This document shows positions 47,346 through 56,674 of a stretch of DNA of 64,000 nucleotides, piece by piece. The translations under genes and the position numbers were made by a program. A model generated the notes under the pieces. That model did not search any database. It was not told the origin of the DNA and saw only the letters and a program-made list of their open reading frames with translations. Where the stretch lies: positions 296,185 to 360,184 of the forward strand of contig NZ_JACJSC010000003.1 of assembly GCF_014697575.1 (NCBI RefSeq), read 5' to 3'. The stretch's first letter is position 1; each line of letters opens with the position of its first letter. Source of the stretch: Planktothrix sp. FACHB-1365. GTDB lineage: Bacteria; Cyanobacteriota; Cyanobacteriia; Cyanobacteriales; Microcoleaceae.

Positions 47346-47651
47346 ATGATGAACTGGAATTATCGTGTTTTTCAAGAACCTAATGGTGACTATATTATTC
47401 GTGAAGTGTTCTATGCTGAAGATGGCTCAATTATCAGTTGTACACAAAATGCAGTAGAACCCATCGGTCAATCTTTAGAAGCATTAGCTAAAGATATTAA
47501 AGCTTTTCAAGAGGCGTTAACTTTACCTGTTTTAACGTTAGCTGATATTCCTATTAGTACCTCAAAAAAACGTCATGATGAACGTCATAACAATATTTCT
47601 CATGAACAGTTAATGGCAGAACTTGGATTATGCGAACCGTTGAGGAATTAA
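47346..47651 (+). CDS. Small hypothetical protein (antitoxin-like region)
   Basis: The 101 residues have a beta-strand start (NWNYRVFQEPNGDYIIREVF) and a helical middle (LEALAKDIKAFQEALTLPVL). A strong AGGAGGA ribosome binding site lies just ahead of two consecutive ATGs. I do not recognise the family, but small proteins of this build are common in cyanobacterial toxin-antitoxin neighbourhoods. A 22-codon frame (47630-47698, MRTVEELITEALCHNNIK) overlaps its end and may be a remnant of a second small gene. The genes that follow are antitoxins with PIN partners. Confidence 0.6.
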   Translation: MMNWNYRVFQEPNGDYIIREVFYAEDGSIISCTQNAVEPIGQSLEALAKDIKAFQEALTLPVLTLADIPISTSKKRHDERHNNISHEQLMAELGLCEPLRN

Positions 47652-47702
47652 TTACAGAAGCATTATGCCATAATAATATTAAAAGTAAGGTTCTATAAAA
47701 CT

Positions 47703-47936
47703 ATGCAGTCAATTCGATCTAAACTGATAGATCAGTTACAATTTCTGCCTGAAACAGCGCTTGAGCAAGTCCTTGAGTTTGTAGAAGGTTTAAATCAAAA
47801 ACACCTTCAAAAACCTGTTGGAGTCCCTGGTCATCAACTGATACAATTTGCGGGAGCAATTCTGTCAGATGATTTACAATTAATGGCTGAGGCGATTGAA
47901 TTGAATTGTAATCAGGTTGATTTTAATGAATGGTAG
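47703..47936 (+). CDS. DUF2281-like antitoxin (VapB-type)
   Basis: The 77 residues begin with the helical pattern of DUF2281-like antitoxins (SIRSKLIDQLQFLPETALEQ, VLEFVEGLNQK). The C-terminal tail (DDLQLMAEAIELNCNQVDF) would bind the toxin. Its end overlaps the ATG of a PIN-domain fragment (47926). Because that fragment is truncated, this is another orphan antitoxin. It could still neutralise related PIN toxins, but that is speculation. Confidence 0.72.
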   Translation: MQSIRSKLIDQLQFLPETALEQVLEFVEGLNQKHLQKPVGVPGHQLIQFAGAILSDDLQLMAEAIELNCNQVDFNEW

Positions 47937-48006
47937 GTTTTTACTCGATACAAATATTATGATTACCTTGTTTGATTACCTTCTTAATTATAGAGGATTA
48001 AAATAA
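47926..48006 (+). pseudogene. Truncated PIN-domain toxin fragment (VapC remnant)
   Basis: A 26-residue frame overlaps the antitoxin stop by 11 bases. It starts MNGRFLLDTNIMITLFDYLL, the PIN N-terminus with the first catalytic Asp, and then hits a stop. The rest of the toxin is missing. Its TAA stop shares one base with the ATG of the next antitoxin gene at 48006, so the deletion joined two toxin-antitoxin modules head to tail. Confidence 0.75.
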
Positions 48007-48230
48007 TGGAGAGTTTAAAGGTAAATACTTATGTTGGGGATGATGGAGTTTTGCAACTTCAGTTACCTGTAAGTAATGAAGAGTTAGAGGTCATGGTCAT
48101 TTATCAACCTATTCCCAAGAGAAGTCATCGTGAATCAAAAAAAAGGTTTGAAAAATTGTTAAGTCAATATGAGGGGAAGGTTTTAAGTGATAGTGTTGAA
48201 TTGTTACGAGAGGATAGAGAGCGTGGCTAA
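48006..48230 (+). CDS. VapB-like antitoxin of an intact vapBC pair
   Basis: The 74 residues have an N-terminal strand-rich segment (ESLKVNTYVGDDGVLQLQLP) and a charged helical tail (HRESKKRFEKLLSQYEGKVL). It overlaps the following PIN gene by 8 bp, the usual sign of translational coupling in vapBC operons. It should neutralise the toxin and repress the operon. The subfamily is not certain, as no clear AbrB or RHH signature is visible. Confidence 0.75.
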   Translation: MESLKVNTYVGDDGVLQLQLPVSNEELEVMVIYQPIPKRSHRESKKRFEKLLSQYEGKVLSDSVELLREDRERG

Positions 48231-48648
48231 ATTTGTTGTTGATGCGAATGTTGCTATTAAATGGGTTATTCCTGAAGTTTATACAAATATTGCTTTACGT
48301 CTATTAGATGATGACTCTAATCTTCTGTTAGTTCCTGATTTCTTTTTTCCAGAAATCGGAAATATTTTATGGAAACGAGTCAGACGAGGAGACTCAACCT
48401 TAGAACAAGCCAAAGAAAGTTTAGATGAATTAAAAAGAGTGAATTTACAAATTTGCTCTTCTGAACCCTTGATCTCAAGTGCTTTAGAAATAGCAACTAG
48501 AGTAAATCAAGCGGTTTATGATTGTGTGTATTTGACTTTAGCTATTAATCACCAGTGTTCAATGGTGACAGCCGATGAACGTTTTGTAAATGCTACCCGA
48601 AATGATGTTTTTTCTTCTGCTATTTGTTGGATTGAAGATTTACCTTAA
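48223..48648 (+). CDS. PIN-domain ribonuclease toxin (VapC-like)
   Basis: The start is taken at the GTG at 48223 (141 residues, MAKFVVDANVAIKWVIPEVY), which overlaps the antitoxin end; the longer frame from 48187 lies inside the antitoxin gene. The PIN active-site acids are present: Asp in VVDANVA, Glu in FFPEIGNIL, Asp in AVYDCVYLTLA, and the late TADERF. Unlike three other PIN genes in the window it is full length, so the pair is probably active. The target RNA is unknown. Confidence 0.88.
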   Translation: MAKFVVDANVAIKWVIPEVYTNIALRLLDDDSNLLLVPDFFFPEIGNILWKRVRRGDSTLEQAKESLDELKRVNLQICSSEPLISSALEIATRVNQAVYDCVYLTLAINHQCSMVTADERFVNATRNDVFSSAICWIEDLP

Positions 48649-48811
48649 ATCCCTATTTAATTCTTAAACTATTACTTAATACATTAACTCAAAATTTAAA
48701 ATTGTCAAGTCCAGAAACCCCTACCCCAGTAGAGCGTAACCCTCCCAACAACTGACAACAGAAAACGAGAAAATAGAAGAATAAATCAACAGTTACTTTT
48801 AACTCCTCACT

Positions 48812-49177
48812 ATGTACCTAAAAGATTATCCTCACGCCATTGCAAAACGGCAATATGAACTTTTAGAACTGAACCGAGAAATCCGTCGTCATACCCAAAG
48901 TGTTAACTTTTTCCTAGCTTCTATTGACCGTCAAATTGCCTATGATACAACCTTAAAAAACGAAGCTCAACGGAAAGCAAAACGCTTTGAGTTAATGCAG
49001 GAAGATTCTGAGTATTTGGCAGCATCCCAAGCGTTAGATGAAGCAACAGAAAAACGAGATAAATTAACAGTAGAACTTGATTTCCTTCGCAATCAATTTG
49101 GAATTTTGAAATTAGAATTGCGAGATGCGATCGCAACTAAAGAAAATCTCACCACCTCCCTTCCAGTTCTACCTTAA
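48812..49177 (+). CDS. Small coiled-coil protein of unknown function
   Basis: The 121 residues are almost wholly helical with heptad patterns (ELLELNREIRRHTQSVNFFL, then DEATEKRDKLTVELDFLRNQ), giving two coiled-coil segments. There is no membrane or signal sequence. The N-terminus (YLKDYPHAIAKRQYELLELN) looks conserved rather than random. Coiled-coil proteins of this size often accompany cyanobacterial accessory genes, but no partner is evident. The next gene, comM, is convergent. Confidence 0.68.
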   Translation: MYLKDYPHAIAKRQYELLELNREIRRHTQSVNFFLASIDRQIAYDTTLKNEAQRKAKRFELMQEDSEYLAASQALDEATEKRDKLTVELDFLRNQFGILKLELRDAIATKENLTTSLPVLP

Positions 49178-49303
49178 TTAATCTAACTTCTTGAGTTCTA
49201 AAATCGTCAGAATCTTAAGCTGCTACGCATCTAAATTTGATATTTTGTAGGCTAGAGTCCTTGCAGCAAGGGTTTTGGGCAAAAAAATTAACTGCGTGAC
49301 AGC

Positions 49304-50833
49304 TTACTGCATTCGATCAATGGTTCGATATTGAATCGCCTCAGCAACATGGGGCGGTTTAATATTCTCTTCCCCGGCTAAATCTGCAATAGTTCGGGCT
49401 ACTTTTAAAATGCGATCGCTCGCCCTTGCAGATAACCCCAATTTTCTAATTGCATTTTCTAATAAACTCTGTCCAACACTATCTAATTGACACCATTTTT
49501 GAATATGACGACTTTGCATTTCTGCATTCGATTTTAATTGCGGTTCTTCCTGAAATCGTTGACAAGTTCGTTCACGAGCTTTGATCACTCGTTCTCGAAT
49601 TTTAGAAGAACTTTCCCCTTGAGATTGTTGTAGAATTTCTTCGGGTTTCAAACGATTAACCGCCACTTGCAAATCAATTCGATCCATCAATGGCCCTGAT
49701 AATTTTGCCCAATATTGTTCTCGTTGACGAGGAGAACAAGTACAAGGTTGAATTGTATCCCCATAATAACCACAGGGGCAAGGGTTTGTACTGGCAACTA
49801 ACGTAAATTTAGCCGGAAATATAACCGATTGTTTAGTTCGGGAAACTGTTACAAATCCATCCTCTAACGGTTGTCTTAAAAACTCTAAAACATCCCGTTT
49901 AAATTCCGTTAGCTCATCAGCAAACAACACGCCGCGATGGGCTAAAGAAATCTCCCCTGGTTTCGGATAGGTTCCTCCTCCAACTAAAGAAGGGCCAGAA
50001 GCGGAATGATGGGGACTTCTAAAGGGGCGATCGCTCACTAAAGTTCCCCGATTTTTTAATAATCCAGCCACCGAATAAATCCGAGTTACTTCTAAAGATT
50101 CTTCAAAACTTAAAGGCGGTAAAATCCCCGGTAAACGACGAGCTAACATCGTTTTTCCGCTTCCGGGTGGCCCGACAAAAATTAAATTATGTCCGCCCGT
50201 TGCTGCAATTTCTAACGCCCTGCGAGCGTGAGCTTGTCCTTTAACTTCACTTAAATCTAAGCCAATTGTTATTTTTTGAGCTAATAAATCCGTTGCTGTT
50301 AATTTAACAGGTTGGTAATGTTGGGGATGATTTAAAAAATCAGCGACATCTAATAAACTTTTAAATCCATAAACCGATAATCCCTGAACAACTGCTGCTT
50401 CTTGAACATTATCTTCAGGAACCACTAACCCTATAATTCCCATGTTTGCCGCCGCCGCCGCAATAGGAAGCACACCTGCAACGGGTCTTAAGCTACCATC
50501 TAAACTCACCTCACCTAAAAATAAAAAATCTCCTAATAAATCCGGTTTAATTTGTTCTGATGCTGCTAGAATTCCAATACTAATTGGCAGGTCAAAACTC
50601 GGCCCTTCTTTGCGTAAATCCGCAGGGGTTAAATTAATCACAATATTACGCATCGGGAAAGCATACCCGGCATTTTTCAACGTCGCTTTTACCCGTTCTC
50701 GTGATTCCTGAACCGCCGCATCGGGAAGTCCCAACACCGTAATTTTAGGCAGTCCCCCGGAAATATCGACTTCAACCCCGACTTTAACGGCATCAATCCC
50801 AACAATACAGGCACTCCAAACCCTGGCTAACAT
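49304..50833 (-). CDS. comM: YifB/ComM family Mg-chelatase-like AAA+ ATPase
   Basis: ComM-type helicases drive branch migration of incoming DNA during natural transformation. The 509 residues have the N-terminal ChlI-like domain (AVKVGVEVDISGGLPKITVL), Walker A GPPGSGKTMLARRLPG, Walker B GVLFADELTEF, the conserved NPCPCGYYGD and CTC cysteine cluster, and a C-terminal Mg-chelatase segment (LSARASDRILKVARTIADL). The length is normal. It is divergent from the HIT gene. The competence role is known for the family but untested here. Confidence 0.95.
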   Translation of the reverse strand: MLARVWSACIVGIDAVKVGVEVDISGGLPKITVLGLPDAAVQESRERVKATLKNAGYAFPMRNIVINLTPADLRKEGPSFDLPISIGILAASEQIKPDLLGDFLFLGEVSLDGSLRPVAGVLPIAAAAANMGIIGLVVPEDNVQEAAVVQGLSVYGFKSLLDVADFLNHPQHYQPVKLTATDLLAQKITIGLDLSEVKGQAHARRALEIAATGGHNLIFVGPPGSGKTMLARRLPGILPPLSFEESLEVTRIYSVAGLLKNRGTLVSDRPFRSPHHSASGPSLVGGGTYPKPGEISLAHRGVLFADELTEFKRDVLEFLRQPLEDGFVTVSRTKQSVIFPAKFTLVASTNPCPCGYYGDTIQPCTCSPRQREQYWAKLSGPLMDRIDLQVAVNRLKPEEILQQSQGESSSKIRERVIKARERTCQRFQEEPQLKSNAEMQSRHIQKWCQLDSVGQSLLENAIRKLGLSARASDRILKVARTIADLAGEENIKPPHVAEAIQYRTIDRMQ

Positions 50834-50851
50834 GGTGTTTAATTTTGATAA

Positions 50852-51283
<432 letters not shown>

Positions 51284-51290
51284 GTGCTTT

Positions 51291-51309
51291 GGGCGAGAGA
51301 ACCTCGCCC
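51291..51309. repeat. GGGCGAG hairpin after the HIT gene
   Basis: A 7-bp perfect stem (GGGCGAG / CTCGCCC, loop AGAAC) lies 8 bp after the HIT stop. It is a short dispersed palindrome that may end the HIT transcript; there is no T-tract. Confidence 0.55.
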
Positions 51310-51377
51310 CTACATCCCGCACCCTTTCTATAAGTTCTTCTTATCCTATAAATTTACAAAAATTTTCTTAAAACCAC

Positions 51378-51434
51378 TTTACAAAACGCAATCATCTGTG
51401 TCATATTACTAATCAAGGTAGAGAAAACACTACC
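51378..51434 (+). promoter_or_regulatory. Probable psbA promoter and short leader
   Basis: A -35 box TTTACA (51378-51383) and a -10 box CATATT (51402-51407) are 18 bp apart, giving a start near 51414 and a leader of about 60 nt. The leader begins with a small hairpin GGTAG/CTACC (51417-51434) and has no strong Shine-Dalgarno sequence before the ATG at 51473, as is common for psbA. Confidence 0.55.
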
Positions 51435-51472
51435 GACGTACCTCGAAAAATACATAGCAATACATACCCAAC

Positions 51473-52555
51473 ATGACAACCACGATTCAGCAACGCGAAA
51501 GCGCCTCAATCTGGGAACGGTTTTGTAACTGGGTCACATCCACCAACAACCGCATTTATGTGGGCTGGTTCGGTGTTCTGATGATTCCGACCTTGTTAAC
51601 CGCCACCATCTGCTACATCATCGCCTTCATCGCTGCTCCCCCAGTGGACATCGATGGTATCCGTGAACCCGTCGCTGGTTCACTGTTATACGGAAACAAC
51701 ATCATCTCTGGTGCTGTTGTTCCTTCCTCTAACGCCATCGGCTTACACTTCTATCCCATCTGGGAAGCAGCTTCATTAGATGAATGGCTGTACAACGGTG
51801 GCCCCTACCAGTTAGTGATTTTCCACTTCTTCATCGGCATTTTATGCTACATGGGTCGGGAGTGGGAATTATCCTACCGTTTAGGGATGCGTCCTTGGAT
51901 CTGCGTCGCCTACTCTGCACCTGTTGCAGCCGCCGCCGCAGTTTTCCTGATCTATCCCATCGGTCAAGGTTCATTCTCTGACGGTATGCCCCTGGGTATC
52001 TCTGGAACCTTCAACTTCATGTTAGTGTTCCAAGCCGAGCACAACATCCTGATGCACCCCTTCCATATGTTAGGAGTTGCCGGGGTGTTCGGAGGAAGCT
52101 TATTCTCCGCCATGCACGGTTCTCTGGTTACTTCTTCTCTGGTGCGTGAAACCACCGAAACCGAATCCCAAAACTACGGTTACAAATTCGGTCAAGAAGA
52201 AGAAACCTACAACATCGTTGCAGCCCATGGTTACTTTGGACGTTTAATCTTCCAATATGCCAGCTTCAACAACAGCCGTAGCTTACACTTCTTCTTAGGC
52301 GCTTGGCCAGTGGTCGGCATTTGGTTCACCGCATTAGGTGTATCCACAATGGCCTTCAACCTGAACGGATTCAACTTCAACCAGTCCATCATCGACTCTA
52401 CCGGTCGCGTGATCAATACTTGGGCTGATGTGTTAAACCGCGCTAACCTGGGTATGGAAGTGATGCACGAGCGTAACGCTCACAACTTCCCCTTAGACTT
52501 AGCTTCGGGTGAATCTGCTCCCGTTGCTCTGGTTGCTCCTTCTATCAATGGTTAA
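51473..52555 (+). CDS. psbA: Photosystem II D1 protein
   Basis: D1 is the photosystem II reaction-centre subunit that binds P680, pheophytin, QB and the Mn4CaO5 cluster. The 360 residues show Y161 (LIYPIG), D170, the ligand-bearing [12 protein letters not shown] segment and the C-terminal tail cleaved after A344 (LDLASGES). Residue 130 is Glu (MGREWEL), the form associated with high-light D1 variants, whereas low-light forms have Gln. Cyanobacteria carry several psbA copies; this is one with its own promoter and terminator. Confidence 0.99.
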   Translation: MTTTIQQRESASIWERFCNWVTSTNNRIYVGWFGVLMIPTLLTATICYIIAFIAAPPVDIDGIREPVAGSLLYGNNIISGAVVPSSNAIGLHFYPIWEAASLDEWLYNGGPYQLVIFHFFIGILCYMGREWELSYRLGMRPWICVAYSAPVAAAAAVFLIYPIGQGSFSDGMPLGISGTFNFMLVFQAEHNILMHPFHMLGVAGVFGGSLFSAMHGSLVTSSLVRETTETESQNYGYKFGQEEETYNIVAAHGYFGRLIFQYASFNNSRSLHFFLGAWPVVGIWFTALGVSTMAFNLNGFNFNQSIIDSTGRVINTWADVLNRANLGMEVMHERNAHNFPLDLASGESAPVALVAPSING

Positions 52556-52577
52556 TTTTTAACCTGAGATAACAAAG

Positions 52578-52605
52578 AACGCTCTCCGAAAGGGGGGCGT
52601 TTTTT
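52578..52605 (+). terminator. Rho-independent terminator of psbA
   Basis: A 10-bp stem (AACGCTCTCC / GGGGGGCGTT with two G-U pairs, GAAA loop) is followed by TTTT. It lies about 20 bp after the psbA stop. Confidence 0.88.
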
Positions 52606-52668
52606 GTTGTTTACGATTTATAATCCAGGGACAATGATATTCATGTTAGAGTTAAAATATTGCACTAG

Positions 52669-52740
52669 GCATTACAGTTAGGACATTTTTTAATCCTGAA
52701 AGCCTTTCACTTCTTACTGTTCCCTGTTCCCTGTTCCCTG
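52669..52740 (+). repeat. Dispersed repeat copy 2 with TTCCCTG heptamers
   Basis: GCATTACAGTTAGGACATTT and the following 28 bp repeat the segment at 35095-35142 with few differences. It runs into three TTCCCTG heptamers (52720-52740). No coding frame is present in this gap between psbA and the Uma2 gene. Confidence 0.8.
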
Positions 52741-52775
52741 TTCAATATAGCAGTCTTGAACTCAACATCAAGCTT

Positions 52776-53450
52776 ATGCTCCAACAACTGCAACCCCAAA
52801 ATCAAATCCCCATTGTTTATCCCGATAGTGATGGACAACCCATGTCTGACAATACGCTACAATTTCAATGGATTGTAACAATTAAAGAAAATTTAGATCT
52901 GTTATTTGCTGACAATTCTAATGTGTTTGTAGCCGGAGATTTACTTTGGTATCCCGTTGAAGGCAATAATACGATTCGTCGCGCCCCCGATGCAATGGTA
53001 GTGTTTGGAAGACCCAAAGGTTATCGGGGTTCTTATCAACAATGGCAAGAAGATAATATCCCCCCCCAGGTCGTCTTTGATATTCTTTCTCCAGGCAATA
53101 GAATTAAAGAAATGGCAGCTAAACTGCAATTTTATCAACAATATGGTGTGGAGGAATATTATCTTTATGATCCTGAAAAAGTCGATTTTGCCGGATGGCA
53201 ACGTATCGAAGGACAATTAACAATTATTGATGAAATTCAAGGTTGGGTCAGTCCCCGTTTAGGAGTTCGGTTTGAAATGGCTGAGGAATTACAAATTTTT
53301 ACCCCCACAGGAGAACGGTTTTTAACGTTTGTAGAATTGGGGCAAAAATTACAACAAGAAAAACAACGGGCAGAACAAGCAGAAGCTCGGTTAAAAGAAT
53401 TAGAAGAACGGTTGAAAAGTTTAGGAGTTGATCCAAATCAGTCAGAATAG
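52776..53450 (+). CDS. Uma2 family (DUF820) endonuclease-like protein
   Basis: The 224 residues match the Uma2 family, abundant in cyanobacteria and predicted to have a PD-(D/E)xK nuclease fold. IRRAPDAMVVFGRPKGYRGS gives the first acidic site and PPQVVFDILSPGNRIKEMAA the second, where the usual Glu is Asp. The segment LQFYQQYGVEEYYLYDPE is also typical. The C-terminal ~40 residues form a charged coiled coil (LQQEKQRAEQAEARLKELEE), common in this family. Its biological role is unknown. It is convergent with the DinG-like gene, 9 bp apart. Confidence 0.92.
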   Translation: MLQQLQPQNQIPIVYPDSDGQPMSDNTLQFQWIVTIKENLDLLFADNSNVFVAGDLLWYPVEGNNTIRRAPDAMVVFGRPKGYRGSYQQWQEDNIPPQVVFDILSPGNRIKEMAAKLQFYQQYGVEEYYLYDPEKVDFAGWQRIEGQLTIIDEIQGWVSPRLGVRFEMAEELQIFTPTGERFLTFVELGQKLQQEKQRAEQAEARLKELEERLKSLGVDPNQSE

Positions 53451-53459
53451 GGCAAATAG

Positions 53460-54995
53460 CTATTGCACTAACCACAACGTATCTAAATAATTAATCCGGG
53501 CGGAAGGACTTAAGGCTGTTAAAACCTGTTCTCCATAACTGCGATGTAGAACTCGACTATCAAATAATGCCACAACTCCTTGACTATCGCGCACGGTGGC
53601 GACGGCTCGTTGTAACTCACTTAAAGCCGTTGGTAATAAATAGAAGCGAAACCAATCCAGATGTCGTTGTTTATAGTAGGCCACTTGTCCGGCGACTAAG
53701 GGATCTTCTAAAGACGGAATGGGTAAAGTTGCGATCGCTAATAAATGAGGAGAAGGTAAACGTCCTTGATGTTGTCGCCAAAACTCCCAACCCGTGACTA
53801 AAACCCCATGTTCAGACAAATTAGTGGTTTCTACCTGTACCCGTGAACCAAATTCTGCCGCCATTGCCGTACTAACCTGAGCTTTTAAGGGCACATCTCC
53901 GATTAATAAAACACTTAAACCCGGTACAGATAAACTCATACATAAAACTGTATAAATCTCTTTAATCAAAGCCTGTTGGTATTGAGGAGTATTCGGTAAG
54001 GGTAAACCCGATGGAATATAAAGTTGAATCAGTTGACTTTGCCGATCTGGGGTAAATTTTACACCCGTAATTTCTCCTAATCCCACAGATTGACGGTAAA
54101 CTGGGGCGGTTTTGTCTAAATCCAAGGCCCCCCCAATTAAAACGACAGGCTGTTGGGGCCAAAGAACTTTTAACTCTGATGCCACATCTATCGGCCCACA
54201 AAACAGAGAAAATGTTCCTAATGTTCGATCGACAACCACCCATTTTAATTGTTCTGAAAGTTGCCAACGTTGCCAAAATTCTTGCCATTGTACCAACAGG
54301 GGATCGAAGCTCCAATCTAGGACTGGATAGAGTGTCTCAAGGATCTCCTGTTCAGGACTGTCTAATAAATAGCATTGATAGGGGTTGGGGGGATGTTGGA
54401 AGAGTAGCCGTGTTAGGTGTACCCGTGCATCTCGAATCGTTTCCGCTTGTTGGGGTTGCTGTTCCATCAGATGATTCCAGTCCTGGGGGTGCAAACTCAC
54501 GGTGAGGGTTTGGCGTGTCCAAGCTTCTAAATCATCGACCCCATCCATCACCGTCACCACCTGTTGCGGAAAGCTGTTTTTATGCTTTAAACGATCAGAT
54601 AGCCAAGCTTGGGGGGAGGTCAACAACACCCCTGGAAAGCCCTCATCAGGCCAAGAATTGCCCCTGACAATCGGTTTATTGGGGATTAAATCAGGATGAT
54701 TTAAGGTTTGTGAGTTAATCCATTCTGACAAATCCAGCCCTTGCAGTTCGTCCAAAATCCCATCCGGTGCAACAACAATCGTAGGTTGACGCCAAACTAA
54801 CAAGGGTATCCAATAACTAAACCGATAGGAGTGGTGTTCATAGTTGGGGGGTATACCCGTTTGAATTAAGGCATTTCGTCCCAATCGCAAGGCTCTGGCC
54901 ACCAAACGAGCCATCGTGAGATGATGGGGCCAAGGAACCTCTGTTTGCGACTTTAGAAAGTTTCGCAATAAGTTATGGACTTCAACTTCTATCAA
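53460..54995 (-). CDS. DinG/XPD-like helicase homologue with degenerate motor motifs
   Basis: The layout is that of a superfamily 2 DinG-like helicase, with a C-terminal HELICc_C2-like half (LSVLLIGDVPLKAQVSTAMA, LLAIATLPIPSLEDPLVAGQ, then RAVATVRDSQGVVALFDSRV). The N-terminal motif I should carry GxGKT but reads LGRNALIQTGIPPNYEHHSY, and the DEAH position reads VMDGVDDLE. ATP hydrolysis is therefore doubtful. The start is taken as TTG at 54995 (MIEVEVHNLLRNFL, 511 residues), because GGA lies a few bases before it and the frame extension to 55013 is not family-like. The final VRDSQGVVALFDSRV motif is intact, so a nucleic-acid-binding role is possible. Confidence 0.75.
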   Translation of the reverse strand: MIEVEVHNLLRNFLKSQTEVPWPHHLTMARLVARALRLGRNALIQTGIPPNYEHHSYRFSYWIPLLVWRQPTIVVAPDGILDELQGLDLSEWINSQTLNHPDLIPNKPIVRGNSWPDEGFPGVLLTSPQAWLSDRLKHKNSFPQQVVTVMDGVDDLEAWTRQTLTVSLHPQDWNHLMEQQPQQAETIRDARVHLTRLLFQHPPNPYQCYLLDSPEQEILETLYPVLDWSFDPLLVQWQEFWQRWQLSEQLKWVVVDRTLGTFSLFCGPIDVASELKVLWPQQPVVLIGGALDLDKTAPVYRQSVGLGEITGVKFTPDRQSQLIQLYIPSGLPLPNTPQYQQALIKEIYTVLCMSLSVPGLSVLLIGDVPLKAQVSTAMAAEFGSRVQVETTNLSEHGVLVTGWEFWRQHQGRLPSPHLLAIATLPIPSLEDPLVAGQVAYYKQRHLDWFRFYLLPTALSELQRAVATVRDSQGVVALFDSRVLHRSYGEQVLTALSPSARINYLDTLWLVQ

Positions 54996-55045
54996 ACTCG
55001 TCCAGAAACACAAATAGAATGGTAATATCTGTTAATTATCCCTGA

Positions 55046-56602
55046 TTACCCCAGATAATCAAAGCTTTCGATAAACTCAACCACCTGATTAAAATCAGGA
55101 AGGGTGGTTTGACGGGAATTGAGGGTTAAATCCGCATCCATTTGACGAGTCGATAATTCATCAAAGCGTTTTCCAAAATTAATATGACTATGAACAATTA
55201 AACTATGTTGGCTGCTATTTTTTAGTAAAGTTTGGGTTGCGGCTTTAAAGAAAGGAGACGGATAATTCTTCTGAGTTTCTCGGACTAAGGCTTTAAAATC
55301 ATTGGCTTTAATAATCACTTGATTCATCGCGGTTAAAATCTGGACTTTTCGATTTTTTCCTAAATTTTCTTCTTTAATTCTTCTCATTAAATTAATAATA
55401 TTTTTTTGAGTTGAGGAGGCATCAGCAAAGGGAAAAATGATCATACAAGCGATGGGAAATAAATGTTCTTCCCGTTCCACGGAAAAGGTTAAGGTCGTGC
55501 GTCGATAATCCACATCAACACTAGGGGGACGATTCATCACAGGATAGACTTGAGATAATTTATGATAAATCATCATTAAACTTAAATTAGATTCAAAATC
55601 TAAAGGCGCATCAATGAAAATTTGAACCGTGGGAAGGCTTTGATGAAAAAACTTTCTCAGGGTTTCAGGATTAAACTGGATAACATGACTATGATCGCCA
55701 TTGGGACTTAAATCAATCCAGTCACATTTGAGATCTTCTGCTTTTAAACTAAATCGATGGACTTCATAAAGCTTGGCTCCGGTTAAGGTAGCTCCTGATA
55801 AATCCGCGCCTACCCAGTCCGATTGAATTAAATTAGCTTGAGTTAAATCCGCGTGAACAAAACTGGCTTTAACTAAATTAGTATTACTTAAATTCGCCCC
55901 ACTTAAATTTGCCCCACTCAGGTTGGCTTCACTTAAATTTGCCCCCGCTAAGTTGGCGCCGCGTAAATCCGCCCACCGTAAATTAGCGCCACTTAAATCC
56001 GCCCCACTTAAATTAACATGGGTGAGGTTGGCTTGTCGCATTTCCGCATAACTAAAATCGGCTTTGGGTAAGTCGGCTTTTGTTAAATTAGCTCCTCTTA
56101 AATCCGCCCTCCTAAAGCAAGTTCCGACCCCAAAAATAGCGCGTAAATTCGCCCCACTTAAATTTGCATGGGTAAAATCTGCTTGTTCAACTTTGGCTTC
56201 TCTTAAATCTGCACCATTTAAGTTAGCTTGAATTAATTTAGCTTGGCTGAGTAACGCTTGAATTAATTCTCCTCGAATTAATAAACTTTCAATCAGAGAA
56301 GCTTCACTTAAATCAGCCCGAACTAAATTAGTAACATTCAACGTCGCTCGATCTAAAATGGCTTTACTTAAATTGGCATTACTGAGTCGAGCTACATTGA
56401 GATTAGCTCCTATGAGGTTACAACCACTTAAATTAGCGGCGGTTAAATTAGCAACCATAAAAGAAGCTTGACTTAAATTCGCTTGACTAAGTTTGATGCG
56501 GCTTAAATTGGTTTCATTCAGGTTAACCCCACTAAAATTCCGCTCTCCTTCCTGGTATTGTTTAACAATTTGGTAGACTTTGACTAATTCACTTTCAATC
56601 AT
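55046..56602 (-). CDS. Pentapeptide-repeat protein with conserved C-terminal domain (paralogue 2)
   Basis: The 518 residues open with a 20-residue leader and then about 45 pentapeptides of the A(D/N)Lxx type (residues 22-280), which fold as a right-handed quadrilateral beta-helix. A ~230-residue C-terminal domain (KLYEVHRFSLKAEDLKCDWI onward) is shared with the upstream gene and is not recognised. It includes CDWIDLSPNGDHSHVIQF and a DYRRTTLTFSVE strand. No signal peptide is visible. It lies 72 bp after the paralogue and was probably produced by tandem duplication. The function is unknown; pentapeptide proteins can mimic DNA or mediate protein interactions. Confidence 0.88.
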   Translation of the reverse strand: MIESELVKVYQIVKQYQEGERNFSGVNLNETNLSRIKLSQANLSQASFMVANLTAANLSGCNLIGANLNVARLSNANLSKAILDRATLNVTNLVRADLSEASLIESLLIRGELIQALLSQAKLIQANLNGADLREAKVEQADFTHANLSGANLRAIFGVGTCFRRADLRGANLTKADLPKADFSYAEMRQANLTHVNLSGADLSGANLRWADLRGANLAGANLSEANLSGANLSGANLSNTNLVKASFVHADLTQANLIQSDWVGADLSGATLTGAKLYEVHRFSLKAEDLKCDWIDLSPNGDHSHVIQFNPETLRKFFHQSLPTVQIFIDAPLDFESNLSLMMIYHKLSQVYPVMNRPPSVDVDYRRTTLTFSVEREEHLFPIACMIIFPFADASSTQKNIINLMRRIKEENLGKNRKVQILTAMNQVIIKANDFKALVRETQKNYPSPFFKAATQTLLKNSSQHSLIVHSHINFGKRFDELSTRQMDADLTLNSRQTTLPDFNQVVEFIESFDYLG

Positions 56603-56674
56603 AATGATGATCCTCTAACCCTGATTTAATAAATGGTGATTCACTGTTGTTAATTCAACAAAGATAAAAGGGAA

